Assembly: GCF_012641275.1 (NCBI RefSeq)
Contig: NZ_JABAIA010000001.1
Span: 930,001-994,000, forward strand
Direction: 5' to 3'
Origin: Chitinophaga varians
GTDB taxonomy: Bacteria > Bacteroidota > Bacteroidia > Chitinophagales > Chitinophagaceae
Length of the DNA: 64,000 nt
Positions 1-9,447 of this stretch are shown one piece after another. Position numbers and translations under genes: made by a program. How positions within the stretch are numbered: the stretch's first letter is position 1; every line of letters starts with the position of its first letter. Below the pieces are notes generated by a model. It made no database searches. It saw only the letters and a list, made by a program, of their open reading frames with translations, and was not told where the DNA came from.

Positions 1-315
1 TTTGTGAAAGCAAACCGGAGGATTTTTAAAGTCTATTTCAATAATATACTTTTTATCCAGGGTTTAAAAGATTATGTGGTGATGCACAGCGAAAACCAGA
101 AAGTAATTACGGCGATGAATATCAAAACCATCTATGATCAATTACCCAAAGATATGTTTGTGAGAGTCAGCAAGTCTTATGTCATCAATGTAAAGCATAT
201 TGATTCTGTGGATAATAACACGGTGTACATCGGAGCCAATGAAATCCCCATCGGAGGTATTTACAGGGATTTCTTTTTTAATGAATTTGTAACGAAAAAG
301 ATAGTGGGAAGATAG
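1..315 (+). CDS. LytTR DNA-binding domain of a response regulator (3' end only)
   Basis: The reading frame is open from the first base, so only the C-terminal part of the gene is in the window; the GTG at base 4 is probably internal. The roughly 104 visible residues form a LytTR domain, the DNA-binding module of LytR/AgrA-type response regulators. Typical features are the hydrophobic strand with FIQGLKDYVV near the start, the FVRVSKSYVINVKHI segment in the middle and the IPIGGIYRDFF end. In Bacteroidota such regulators usually pair with a LytS-type histidine kinase, expected just upstream of this window. A second complete pair of this type lies at 16034-17822. The receiver domain is not visible, so the partner and signal are unknown. 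Confidence 0.9.
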   Translation, partial: FVKANRRIFKVYFNNILFIQGLKDYVVMHSENQKVITAMNIKTIYDQLPKDMFVRVSKSYVINVKHIDSVDNNTVYIGANEIPIGGIYRDFFFNEFVTKKIVGR

Positions 316-322
316 TTAACAC

Positions 323-365
323 AAAGCCACTTAAATCCTGCGATTCAAGCGGCTTTGCTGTTTTT
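323..365 (+). terminator. Intrinsic terminator after the LytTR gene
   Basis: A hairpin with the outer arms AAAGCC and GGCTTT (323-328 and 351-356), an A/C mismatch and an inner CTT/AAG pair is followed by a T-rich stretch (361-365). It starts 8 bases after the stop codon of the LytTR gene. Confidence 0.6.
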
Positions 366-381
366 ATGATAGAAATGTAAA

Positions 382-510
382 TCAGGCCATTCTTTCCTGG
401 ACAGGCTTCAGCTGATATGCCTTGTAAAAGAAGCGGTCAGCCTCATGCTGATCTGCGGCAAAATTCATCACCTCCACAATTTTCCCGTCCTTGATTTTCC
501 ACAACAGGCA
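382..510 (-). pseudogene. Fossil C-terminus of an NTF2-like (SnoaL) protein
   Basis: Read on the minus strand from 510, this stretch gives 42 residues with the typical end of an NTF2/SnoaL-fold protein: WKIKDGKIVEVMNFAAD, then an acidic and aromatic tail ending in PVQERMA and a stop at 384-382. The frame is closed by a TAG at 513-511 immediately upstream, and no start codon or N-terminal domain precedes it. It is therefore a truncated remnant. Its WKIKDGKIVEV segment resembles VWRFRDGKMAEL in the intact NTF2-like gene at 590-952, so it may be the relic of a second family member. The call rests on translation and family resemblance only. Confidence 0.55.
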
Positions 511-589
511 CTATAACATCGCTGTATAATATGATAATTTATGGAGCGCCTTTTGATAGGTTTCATCAATCATCAAAACAGGATACTAT

Positions 590-952
590 ATGAACCACGA
601 CCATAAAGCCATACTGGAAAAGGCAAATGCAGCCGTCGCTGCAGGGGACAATGAAGGTTTTCTGTCTTTCTGCACTGACGATACGACATGGACATTTGTA
701 GGTGACAGGACATTACAGGGGAAAGAAGCTGTCCGGCAATATATGACAACAGCCTATGCGGAGCCGCCAAAATTCATGGTCGAAAACCTGATTGCCGAAG
801 ACGATTTTGTTACGGCTATTGGTAAAATCAGCATGAAGAATGAAAAAGGGACCCTGGTCCATTATGCCTACTGTGATGTATGGCGGTTCCGTGATGGCAA
901 AATGGCCGAATTAAAGGCTTTTGTCATTGAGGTTATCTCAGTTGCCAAATAA
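590..952 (+). CDS. NTF2-like / SnoaL-fold protein
   Basis: A 120-residue protein, the usual length for a one-domain NTF2-like (cone-shaped alpha+beta) fold. The N-terminal helix with MNHDHKAILEKANAAVAAGD, the central FCTDDTTWTFVGDRTLQGKEAVRQYM and the final VWRFRDGKMAELKAFV are hallmarks of SnoaL-like and ketosteroid-isomerase-like proteins. These bind small hydrophobic ligands or act as isomerases or hydrolases, and sequence alone does not tell which. There is no signal peptide, so it should be cytoplasmic. The last 15 bases overlap, tail to tail, the end of the minus-strand TlpA gene. The fossil at 382-510 belongs to the same superfamily. Confidence 0.85.
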   Translation: MNHDHKAILEKANAAVAAGDNEGFLSFCTDDTTWTFVGDRTLQGKEAVRQYMTTAYAEPPKFMVENLIAEDDFVTAIGKISMKNEKGTLVHYAYCDVWRFRDGKMAELKAFVIEVISVAK

Positions 953-2074
953 TTCTGCCAGTTTTTTATTCAGTTGTTCCCCGCGAAGATTCATGGCAAT
1001 AATATGCTTATTTTCATCCAACAGGAAGTTTGCTGGTACCGCGCGGATACCATATTGGCGTCCCACCTCATTATTCCATCCTTTCAGATCGGATACATGG
1101 AGCCATGGGAGCTGATCTTTAGCGATGGCCTCCAGCCATTTGTCCTTATGATCGTCCAATGAGACTGCAATTACTTCAAATCCCAGGTTTTTATATTTCG
1201 CATATTGTTTGGTGAGGTTCGGGTTCTCTGCCCGGCAGGGACTGCACCAACTGGCCCAAAACTCCACCAGTACATATTTGTTTTTCAGATCATCCAGGCG
1301 TAACGGTTTACCGTTTATGTCGGTCTGGGTAAACCTGGGCGCCGAAGCACCTACATAGATAGTTTTGGCCGCAAGGATGCGTTGTTGCAGCTCCCTGCCG
1401 GGGTCGCTCATACGCAGCCTTTCACTCATGCTGTTAAAGATCGGCTCTATCCTGTTCACATCCACGGGGGTGCCGGTTCCTTCTGATAAGGCCACCATGC
1501 CGAAGTAGGAGTCGGGATGTTTTTTTGCGTATTCGATTTGCGCATTCGCCCGGTCAGCCATGCGCTTCCTATAGGTGGCATTGATCCGGCCAAGGAACGC
1601 AGTATCCTGCCGCTGTGCAGGAGTTGCCGAACTTACCTGCCCATTGGCCCACTTGTTCAGGTCCATAATAGTACCACCAATGGCTGCGTTATACGCCTGA
1701 AATTCATCGTATACTTTAGAACCGGTGAAGCTGGCATTCGCCAGTGAATCTGCAGCGGTGATCTTGATTTTTTCCGCCCCAAAATAGAAGTAAATCACGT
1801 CGCCGGTATAAACGGCTTTCTGTTTTCCTCCTCCATCATGGCTCAGCGCCATGCGTGCGTAGGAATAACCGGAGCTGACACCGCTGAAGGTGAATTTACC
1901 ATTTGTAACGGCGGCACTGTCTTCCTTTCCTACGCCATCGCTCATATAATCGATATAGGCCATGGCAGGAGTATTCAGTTTACCGATATTCCCTTCAATA
2001 CGAAAGGTTCCTTTCTGCGCCTGGCTGGCTAACGGCAGACTGATAGCTGCCAGTATTAAAATGTTTTTCATCAC
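938..2074 (-). CDS. TlpA-like thiol-disulfide oxidoreductase with N-terminal DUF4369
   Basis: 378 residues. An N-terminal signal peptide (about residues 1-19, ending ASQAQ) directs it to the periplasm. Residues about 22-120 match the beta-rich DUF4369 module found in front of many Bacteroidota thioredoxins. The C-terminal third is a TlpA/AhpC-TSA thioredoxin fold with the active site FWASWCSPC, placing the redox cysteines at C277 and C280. The cis-proline region appears as GIRAVPANFLLDE. Such proteins reduce or isomerise disulfides in secreted proteins. It is the last gene of the sigma-FecR-SusCD run, 9 bases after the PKD-like lipoprotein gene. Its 3' end overlaps the convergent NTF2-like gene by 15 bases. 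Confidence 0.92.
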   Translation of the reverse strand: MMKNILILAAISLPLASQAQKGTFRIEGNIGKLNTPAMAYIDYMSDGVGKEDSAAVTNGKFTFSGVSSGYSYARMALSHDGGGKQKAVYTGDVIYFYFGAEKIKITAADSLANASFTGSKVYDEFQAYNAAIGGTIMDLNKWANGQVSSATPAQRQDTAFLGRINATYRKRMADRANAQIEYAKKHPDSYFGMVALSEGTGTPVDVNRIEPIFNSMSERLRMSDPGRELQQRILAAKTIYVGASAPRFTQTDINGKPLRLDDLKNKYVLVEFWASWCSPCRAENPNLTKQYAKYKNLGFEVIAVSLDDHKDKWLEAIAKDQLPWLHVSDLKGWNNEVGRQYGIRAVPANFLLDENKHIIAMNLRGEQLNKKLAELFGN

Positions 2075-2083
2075 GCTTTATAT

Positions 2084-3493
2084 TTAATTTTTTGATACAA
2101 TATCTACCGGAGCGCCGGGGATTCCATCTACATGACCGGTAATGCTTCCATTCTTACCAACACTTACATCCAATGCCACAACGCTGCCTTCTACTCCAGC
2201 TGTGAGCGTATTGCCGTCAGTGCTCAGTTTCAGCATGGTCACCTTTTTGCCATTAAAATTGGCATCCAACGGGCGTAAATCTTCGTTAACAGGATTATAC
2301 CGGTAGATTTTATCATTGGAGGTGAAATAAAATATATCCACTGCGGAGCGTTGCCAGCGGCTGCCGGCTGTTAGTAATGCAGCACCCTTAAATACGCGTT
2401 TCCGTGTAGGCAGAATTGTCCGCAGGTCATAGTTGGCCATCTGCACGGTAAATGTATATTCGTATACGTTTCCGTCGGCCGCCCTGTAATATGCATAGGA
2501 TACACTGGGGATAGCCTGCATGTAAAGCAGCACGCCGGGGCCCAGATCAGCAGGATTAAATGCGTTTCCTATCACCTGGTAATCACTTCCCATAAAATTG
2601 CCACCACCGTCAAAAGTCACAAAACCATGACGTATGGTGTCGAATGCAAAAAAGAAATTATACCGGCTGTAGAAAGGGGCCAGGTAATAGTTTCCTGTCT
2701 GCATGCTGGAAAATTTACCAAAGTCCGGCGCGAAAGGCGCCGTAGTAGTGATACTGAGGTACAGTTTACCATTGACAATTCCCGTTGGTATGCCTTGTGC
2801 GCCATTAAACACCTGCGTTTCCATGGCCGCAGGAGGGTTAAAGAATTGTTCTCCAAAATAACGTTTACGTAGCATGGTACTGCCATCGATTATAACGCTT
2901 TGTTTTGAAGGGTCTTTACAGATCACCCAATAGTCCTCTACACTGTTTTCCTGGTATGCGAGTGGTTTTGCAAACAGCTGTACCGGGTTGGCCGGGAGAT
3001 CATCGTTGTGCAATGCATGGTACAAGTCGGGATTCACCGTACTGTCGGGCCGTATAAATGACAGACGGGTAACCCCTTTATCTATACTTAATACAGTTGC
3101 TCCTTTGGCGAACCGGGTACCGCCGCTGATCTTAAATTTGTAGAAATATTTAATTCCGTTTCGTTTATCCGTTATGGTGATCTTGGCATCGCGGACCATC
3201 GGTTTCAGATTATACACTATTCTTAAAGGATAACCTGTATAGTGGTCAGATCTGGCTTCCTCTGCAACGAGGATGTCCCAATCGAATGTGAGGTCCGTGG
3301 AGGGATTGCCATCTGCAAGCGTCACCAGCGGGCTAATAACCAGTGAATCACCTACGGTTGCAGCTATAGTGCTGTCTGCAATACCATGAAGTACCGGCTC
3401 TGAGGGTACAGTATATTTATAGTTCCCCAGGTCTTTTTTACAAGCCATAATGACGCAGGCAGATAAAAAAATGATAATTATTCCTTTATACAT
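2084..3493 (-). CDS. PKD-like family lipoprotein of a SusCD locus
   Basis: The start is placed at the ATG at 3493 because the next residues (MYKGIIIIFLSACVIMACKKD) form a lipoprotein signal peptide with the lipidated cysteine at C18. The longer in-frame start at 3562 would overlap the upstream gene by 59 bases and bury the signal. The 469-residue product looks like the Bacteroidota PKD-like surface lipoproteins that follow SusC, SusD and DUF4843. It has an N-terminal Ig/PKD-like segment (about 25-125) and then a beta-rich, propeller-like region. It is probably exposed on the outer membrane and helps the SusCD transporter capture its ligand. The substrate cannot be read from the sequence. Confidence 0.8.
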   Translation of the reverse strand: MYKGIIIIFLSACVIMACKKDLGNYKYTVPSEPVLHGIADSTIAATVGDSLVISPLVTLADGNPSTDLTFDWDILVAEEARSDHYTGYPLRIVYNLKPMVRDAKITITDKRNGIKYFYKFKISGGTRFAKGATVLSIDKGVTRLSFIRPDSTVNPDLYHALHNDDLPANPVQLFAKPLAYQENSVEDYWVICKDPSKQSVIIDGSTMLRKRYFGEQFFNPPAAMETQVFNGAQGIPTGIVNGKLYLSITTTAPFAPDFGKFSSMQTGNYYLAPFYSRYNFFFAFDTIRHGFVTFDGGGNFMGSDYQVIGNAFNPADLGPGVLLYMQAIPSVSYAYYRAADGNVYEYTFTVQMANYDLRTILPTRKRVFKGAALLTAGSRWQRSAVDIFYFTSNDKIYRYNPVNEDLRPLDANFNGKKVTMLKLSTDGNTLTAGVEGSVVALDVSVGKNGSITGHVDGIPGAPVDIVSKN

Positions 3494-3503
3494 AGTTGTA
3501 CTT

Positions 3504-4340
3504 TTAGAAGAGCACCTGCTCTCCATTTTCATCGATAAAAACATACTTATTGGCTGATGCATAATACCTCAGGAGGAAACGCCTGGCAGAAGCATTTTTG
3601 TTGAAAAAATCGTAATCTCCAGTGCCATCATTTCTTTTCTCCAGCATATAACCCGACTCAGGATGTTCACTGACCCACTGAAATGGATATTGCAGGAGAT
3701 ATCTGGTATTGGCGATATAATAGAGCGTTCGCGGGACTTCCATGTACCAGTCAGGATAGGAATTGACAATCACCAGATCGGTAGTGCCGCTGCTAATAAG
3801 GAACAGCTGATGTTTCACCCGGGAGTACTTCCCGAGGTTTCCGGCCCATGACGCCCACCATGCCGGCTGTTCCAGCCTGTTGGAATACAGGATGCGCCTG
3901 GTGCGTATTTTCACCGGCAGGTCGGTGGCAAAATCCTTACCACCTGAAACCTGAAAAGTAAGGTACACGGATGTTTCAGCCAGTGCAAGATCTGTATTCA
4001 GCAGTATAACAGGGACCTTGACCGTACCCGAATCCGCGGGCATTATATATGATGATTTCAACTGCTCATAATGTCGGCCCGATACAGCGGTAGTATTGCT
4101 GTCCACGGCTGTCAGTGCGAAATACCGGTCCTGCCGGGCAGTCTTACCAGATACAATAACCGGCACCCAAATGGTATCTTTTTCCAGTTCAGGATGAAAT
4201 GCAAAAGAATAAACAAGGCTGTCTGTATTAGGATAATTCAGGTAGATATTGTCTTTTACCAGATCATACGGTTCAATGCTGTCCCGTTTACAGCTGAATA
4301 GCAGGAAGGCAATCATTATGATGATGGAACATTTTCTCAT
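3504..4340 (-). CDS. DUF4843 family lipoprotein
   Basis: 278 residues with a lipoprotein signal (MRKCSIIIMIAFLLFSCKRD, lipidated C17). The body matches the DUF4843 family of Bacteroidota SusCD loci: an Ig-like N-terminal half containing the FALTAVDSNTTAVSGRHYEQL segment and a C-terminal half rich in W and Y (WWASWAGNLGKYS). The family is thought to be surface-exposed and is found almost only downstream of susD genes, but its biochemical role is not established. It lies 9 bases after susD and 10 bases before the PKD-like gene, so the genes are very likely co-transcribed. Confidence 0.85.
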   Translation of the reverse strand: MRKCSIIIMIAFLLFSCKRDSIEPYDLVKDNIYLNYPNTDSLVYSFAFHPELEKDTIWVPVIVSGKTARQDRYFALTAVDSNTTAVSGRHYEQLKSSYIMPADSGTVKVPVILLNTDLALAETSVYLTFQVSGGKDFATDLPVKIRTRRILYSNRLEQPAWWASWAGNLGKYSRVKHQLFLISSGTTDLVIVNSYPDWYMEVPRTLYYIANTRYLLQYPFQWVSEHPESGYMLEKRNDGTGDYDFFNKNASARRFLLRYYASANKYVFIDENGEQVLF

Positions 4341-4349
4341 GGTATACTG

Positions 4350-5822
4350 TTAATTATTTCTGTAAGCATTTTCATCGTCCGGTAACGGGAGTACGAAAAT
4401 GCTGTTTGATGGTTGTTTACTATTGGTGGCATTGATGTATACTGCGTGGTAAAGACGCTTGTACATAAAGAATATCTGGCTTTCACCATAAAATTCCTTG
4501 CGGGCTTCCTTTATTAGCAGGTCAATAAATGCTGATTTATTGGGAACACTGTTAACCTGTTGTCCGATTCCGCGTGCGACCCGTACTTTGTTATAATAGC
4601 TGAGCGCCAGTTGAGGGTCCTGGTCAAAGGTAGATTCGGCTGCGATGTAGTACAGCTCAGATAACCGGATAGCCGGAGCTACCAGGGGATGTATGTTGGT
4701 GAGAGGAGATGCGTTGCGATAATATTTCTGTAATACGGCGCGGTCAGGTCCACCGGTAGCCGCAGCGGTATTCAGAAACCATTGCTTCAACCGCCAGTCT
4801 TCCGCACCGGAAGTACCAATTTCATAAATATCATTTACCTGGTCAGTGGTAGCACTATAGGCAGGATTCTGTTTGGTAAATCTGTCCTGCAGCGATTCAA
4901 TAACAGTTGTTGTTTCTGTATACCAGCAGCCAATAATCTCCTTATAGAAAATACGGTCTCTTTTCTGAATGTCTGTCTGGAAAAAATCCTCCTGCCTGGT
5001 AAACGGAAATTTCTCTGCCTGTATCACTTCCATTGCATTTGAAAGCGCATTCGGATAGTCGTTGCGATAGAGGTAAACACGTGCCAGTTCCCCGCAGACA
5101 GCGTAATAGTTAAGCCGGTGACGCCTGTTTTGCATGAACAGGTCGGGGTTATCCAATTCTGTGTTTACATTGTCTCCCGGATATCCCACGGTATAGGCGG
5201 CGTTTCTTATTGGATCGTTTTGCAATAATATTTTTGCGGCAGACAGGTCTTTCAATACACTGTCTATTACCGTGTTTACGGTCGAGAAGGCGGTAGAATT
5301 GATCCCCACGCGGGTTACATAAGGAATGCCTTTTTGTGTTGCCCCGTTGACATACGACGGCGCAAACATCCGTAGCATATCAAAATGGACATAGGCACGC
5401 AATGCGAGCGTCTCACCTTTAATCAGGCGGTAATTACCTTTGCTGAAAATGGCAGTGTCCCTGTCAATAGCCTGCAACAGATAATTACAATTGGCTACTG
5501 CTTTGTAGGCGTTGCGCCATACATCATTTACCATGCTTTTAATGCTGCCACCGGTATATATGAAGTTGGCAATTTCCTGGTTGGTAACATCACTGAATGT
5601 ATAGTTCTGGCCCAGTACATCCAGCATATTATAGGAAAGCTGCCCGCCATAAAGCGACTGGCTGGCGCAGAGTGTGTAAATCCCATTCAGGGCCTCTTTG
5701 AATCCCTGTTCTGAGTTAAAAAGTTCATCCCTGTCTATCTGTGTTTGAGGTTTTATATCAAGAAACTTTTTACAGGAAATCATCGATACACACAGACCCA
5801 GTATTATTATTAGTTTTTTCAT
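4350..5822 (-). CDS. SusD/RagB-type nutrient-binding outer-membrane lipoprotein
   Basis: 490 residues. A lipoprotein signal (MKKLIIILGLCVSMISCKKF, C17) is followed by FLDIKPQTQIDRDELFNSEQGFKEALNGIY, the canonical start of SusD/RagB proteins. The helical TPR-like core and the C-terminal region with YYNKVRVARGIG and LIKEARKEFYGESQIFFMYKRL are also family hallmarks. SusD proteins cap the SusC barrel and bind ligand at the cell surface. The gene starts 12 bases after susC. No glycoside hydrolase lies nearby, so the usual carbohydrate assumption is not supported; a peptide, metal chelate or other substrate is equally possible. Confidence 0.95.
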   Translation of the reverse strand: MKKLIIILGLCVSMISCKKFLDIKPQTQIDRDELFNSEQGFKEALNGIYTLCASQSLYGGQLSYNMLDVLGQNYTFSDVTNQEIANFIYTGGSIKSMVNDVWRNAYKAVANCNYLLQAIDRDTAIFSKGNYRLIKGETLALRAYVHFDMLRMFAPSYVNGATQKGIPYVTRVGINSTAFSTVNTVIDSVLKDLSAAKILLQNDPIRNAAYTVGYPGDNVNTELDNPDLFMQNRRHRLNYYAVCGELARVYLYRNDYPNALSNAMEVIQAEKFPFTRQEDFFQTDIQKRDRIFYKEIIGCWYTETTTVIESLQDRFTKQNPAYSATTDQVNDIYEIGTSGAEDWRLKQWFLNTAAATGGPDRAVLQKYYRNASPLTNIHPLVAPAIRLSELYYIAAESTFDQDPQLALSYYNKVRVARGIGQQVNSVPNKSAFIDLLIKEARKEFYGESQIFFMYKRLYHAVYINATNSKQPSNSIFVLPLPDDENAYRNN

Positions 5823-5834
5823 GATGCTTACATT

Positions 5835-8800
5835 TTAGAAGGTAGCGAGGATAGAACAGGTAAGACTTCTAGCAAAAGGGTAATCTATACCACGCTCCTG
5901 TTTGATACTGGACATACGGAGGATGTCGTTCATCGTAACAGCGCCACGCAGGGACTGCAAACCGATACTCTTTGCGAGGTCCTGTGCCAGGTCATAAGAG
6001 AGGTACAGCGACTGCAGTTCCAACAGATTTTCTTTCTGTACGAACCTGCTGGAGGCATAAGTCAGGCTCAGGTCCGTAATGTTCTTATACAGCGCCATAT
6101 CGCCGGGATGCTGCCAGCGCATCGCAAGGGCCCTGCTGTCAACATTAAAGCGGGGGTCGGCATTTTCAATCCTGTCTACAAGTGTCTGATTGTACATATC
6201 TCCGCCGAATTTGTAATGAAAACTGAAACTCATCATCCAGTGCTTCCAGGTGATATTGCTACCAAAGAAACCTTCTGCCTTTGGTGTATAATCGCCAATG
6301 GGCCGTGTGTACGTCACGTCATAATCGTAGGTGAGACTGCCGTCTGGTTTTTCGTAGATCTCCCGTCCGTTTTGAGGGTCTATACCGTGTGATTTCACAC
6401 CGTATATAGTATTATACGATTGCCCTTCCGCAAAGCGTAACAGCGGCTTTCCCTGTACTCCTTTGGATGGGTCCAGCTGGTAGTTGTTCACGCTTTCGTT
6501 ATAGGCTTTCAGCGCGTTTGAAATTTTGACAATTGAATTGGTGTTATGGGCGAGGTTGCCGGTAATATTGATGTTTAGATTGTTTTTGCGCAATGCGTTG
6601 ATGGACAGATAGAGCTCATATCCTTTATTGGCCATATCTCCCAGATTTTCTTTATAGGTAGAGAAACCCGTAGACGGGGCGATGTTGATATCAGTCAGCA
6701 GGCCTTTAGTAAGCTTGTAGTAATAAACAGGTGTAATTATGATCCTGTCCTGCAGGAAACCAATCTCTGCACGCACTTCATAGTTGGTGGTTTTCTGCCA
6801 TTGGAGGTTATCATTACCATAGCCGTTTACTATAGCGCCAATGCCGGTGGAGTACCAGTTGGCAGTCTGATAATTATATGTCGTTTTCGCCAGGAACGGA
6901 GGGAAGTCAACTGAACCTGTCACGCCAGTTGTACCGGTAAGTTTTAATCTTGAAAGTACGGGAAGGCTGTTCCTGAACCAATCTTCGTTATGAACATTCC
7001 ATCCAATACCTCCTGACCAGAATGGTGCCACTCTTTTATTGGCACCAAATGCCGATGAGCCATCCAAACGAACAGCTGCATCGAACAGGTACCTGTTTTT
7101 ATAAGAATAGCTGCCACTAAAGAATGAACCGATCAGGCGTCTTTCATCCACACTGCCTTTAGGGGCGTCATTGGGTGTATAGGTACGTGCAAATGCAATG
7201 CTGCTGAATTTGTCATTTGAAAATCCACGGGCCTGGAAACCTTTAAAATCTGTAGTGGAAGACGTGATGTTGGCACCCAGTACAGCATTCAGCGAATGGT
7301 CGCCGATCAACGTATTGTATACCATCCGGATGTTTCCGTCCAGGTTCAGGGAGCGCGTGGCGCTGAAATCATAAGACCCTCTGTTCATCACTGCGTTGGG
7401 AGGGTCCAGGTAGAAAGCGTTGCTAAACGGAGAAACAAATTTATCGGCAGTGGATTTAGTGCTGTTCAGGCTTACCAGGCCTATTACACGTAATGCTGGG
7501 GTGATGCGCCAATCAGCAGAGAACGCATCTATCAGTTCTGTATATCCGGATTTATCGAAGTTGCCGAGGCTGGCTTCATAGAGTGGGTTCAATACTGGTA
7601 CGTTTTTGTACTGGTCCTGGCCCGGCAGATGTGTATCCACGCGCCAGTTGGCAATTTCACGAATCAGTTTGCCGTCGTCTCCATAAATTGGATAATATGG
7701 GTTCATGGCCACATAGGTTGCAAAACTGCCATAATTGGAATTGCGCGCATTTACTTGTGTAACGGTGAGATCATTTTTCAATATCAGATTACGGTTAGGG
7801 TTGTACGTAAAGCTCATACCACCACTGTAACGGTTACGGCCCGAATTTTTCATCACGCCCGGGTCCGTTTGATAACGGAGGTCCACGCCGTAACGGAAGC
7901 TGGAGTCTCCTCCTTCAACATATACGGTATGCTTCTGTGAATATGCGTTTCGCAATGGCTGGGAGAGCCAGTATGTATTGACTCCGCTCACTACGTTTTT
8001 AAGTTTGGAATAGTATTGCTGGTCGAGTTCGTCCTGTGTGGAGGCGGTGTTATTTTGAGTTGAATAAAGGCCGGCACGTCTTTCATACTCCAGTTTGTCT
8101 GTTGCATTGAGCACACTATAGTCGCTGAGGTCCGGTACTGTGGCCTTCATTTCAGCATTGTACGAAAGACGGAGGCGACCCGGCTGCGGGGCCTTGGTAG
8201 TGATTACAATCACACCATTGGCTGCCCGGGAGCCATACACCGCGGTGGCGGCGGCATCTTTGAGGATCGTCACACTGGCAATGCGGTTAATATCCATATC
8301 TACCACCTTCTGCAGGGGAACTTCAAATCCGTCCATGATAAACACCGGCAAATTGTACGAACTGGAGAGGTTGTTCCTGTCCAGTATCTCACCGTTTGGC
8401 ATGGCGGTAGTGCCCCTGATATTGATTTTGGGCATCGCGTTGGGGTCGGAGCCCAGGAGGTTATTATCTGCTATCCTGAAGGAAGGATCAAAGGAAGCCA
8501 GGCCTTTCAGCATATTCTGCGGATTAAGCCTTTTCAGATCCTCGCCTTTCACAACAACGGCGTTACCGGTATAATTATCTTTCTTAATCACCTGGTAGCC
8601 TGTTACCACCACATCATTGAGCGAACTTGACTTTGGAGACATCAGGATGGATTGGTTGCGAACTGCATTTACAGGAATTTCCTTTGTTCGGTAGCCTACA
8701 CTGGTTAGCTGGAGTATATCCCCGGGTGCGGCCTTGACGGTGAACAGGCCCCTGTCGTTTGTCAGCGTTCTTTCACCGGTATTTTTAAGGTATACAGACA

Positions 8801-9263
8801 CAGCGATCATGGCCTCTTTTGTCAGACTGTCTACGATCTTTCCGGTGAATAAACTATCTATTATGCCCGTTACGATGGATGGGGAGCTGTTATTGGCACC
8901 GGTGCCGGCGGTGATTACAATTGTTTTGTTAACAATCGTGAAGCTAAGATTAAATTTTTTAAGGCAGGATTTCAGTGCCTCTTCGATGCCTGCATCCTTT
9001 AGGTCAATGTCCGTTTTCATGGATGCGGGATTAATATTTTCCTTGTAGAAAAATGTGAAGCCGGTTTGTTTTTTGATGTCATTAAAAATAGTTTCCAGCG
9101 AAGCGTTTTGCCGGCTGACAGTTACGTGTTGGCTGGCTGCACGTACCGGGATAAATAGCAAAACAATCAGGGGAAGCATGAGCCATTTGCCGGAACGTGA
9201 GGGCATGCATTTCCCAGCCCCTGCCATGACTGGCAAGGGAGGGCAATGAAACTTGAATTTCAT
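5835..9263 (-). CDS. SusC/RagA TonB-dependent transporter with N-terminal STN signalling domain
   Basis: About 1142 residues from the ATG at 9263; another Met 19 codons later (9206) would give a more compact signal peptide (KWLMLPLIVLLFIPVRAASQ). The order is signal peptide, STN domain (about 45-120, with LETIFNDIKKQTGFTFFY), carboxypeptidase-D-like regulatory domain (with TNDRGLFTVKAAPGD), TonB plug (VVVTGYQVIKKDNYTGNAV through DAAATAVYGSRAANGVIVIT) and a 22-strand barrel ending in aromatic residues and F. The STN domain is the module that contacts FecR-type anti-sigma factors, matching the FecR and sigma genes upstream. The protein imports a ligand bound by the adjacent SusD. The earlier in-frame start at 9338 adds residues unlike a signal peptide. 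Confidence 0.95.
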   Translation of the reverse strand: MKFKFHCPPLPVMAGAGKCMPSRSGKWLMLPLIVLLFIPVRAASQHVTVSRQNASLETIFNDIKKQTGFTFFYKENINPASMKTDIDLKDAGIEEALKSCLKKFNLSFTIVNKTIVITAGTGANNSSPSIVTGIIDSLFTGKIVDSLTKEAMIAVSVYLKNTGERTLTNDRGLFTVKAAPGDILQLTSVGYRTKEIPVNAVRNQSILMSPKSSSLNDVVVTGYQVIKKDNYTGNAVVVKGEDLKRLNPQNMLKGLASFDPSFRIADNNLLGSDPNAMPKINIRGTTAMPNGEILDRNNLSSSYNLPVFIMDGFEVPLQKVVDMDINRIASVTILKDAAATAVYGSRAANGVIVITTKAPQPGRLRLSYNAEMKATVPDLSDYSVLNATDKLEYERRAGLYSTQNNTASTQDELDQQYYSKLKNVVSGVNTYWLSQPLRNAYSQKHTVYVEGGDSSFRYGVDLRYQTDPGVMKNSGRNRYSGGMSFTYNPNRNLILKNDLTVTQVNARNSNYGSFATYVAMNPYYPIYGDDGKLIREIANWRVDTHLPGQDQYKNVPVLNPLYEASLGNFDKSGYTELIDAFSADWRITPALRVIGLVSLNSTKSTADKFVSPFSNAFYLDPPNAVMNRGSYDFSATRSLNLDGNIRMVYNTLIGDHSLNAVLGANITSSTTDFKGFQARGFSNDKFSSIAFARTYTPNDAPKGSVDERRLIGSFFSGSYSYKNRYLFDAAVRLDGSSAFGANKRVAPFWSGGIGWNVHNEDWFRNSLPVLSRLKLTGTTGVTGSVDFPPFLAKTTYNYQTANWYSTGIGAIVNGYGNDNLQWQKTTNYEVRAEIGFLQDRIIITPVYYYKLTKGLLTDINIAPSTGFSTYKENLGDMANKGYELYLSINALRKNNLNINITGNLAHNTNSIVKISNALKAYNESVNNYQLDPSKGVQGKPLLRFAEGQSYNTIYGVKSHGIDPQNGREIYEKPDGSLTYDYDVTYTRPIGDYTPKAEGFFGSNITWKHWMMSFSFHYKFGGDMYNQTLVDRIENADPRFNVDSRALAMRWQHPGDMALYKNITDLSLTYASSRFVQKENLLELQSLYLSYDLAQDLAKSIGLQSLRGAVTMNDILRMSSIKQERGIDYPFARSLTCSILATF

Positions 9264-9447
9264 GATGGTCGGATTTAGTCGATAAAATGAACAGATATGT
9301 GTTGGCCCGCAGCTGGTATTACTAACGGGAACAGACACTATCGTAAGTCCTGGTTAATATAGAAATGTTGGTTTTTTTGATGACACAATTTCATTCATAC
9401 AATCTTTGATATTTCAGTTGACAAGTGATGGTTACTGATTAATCACC

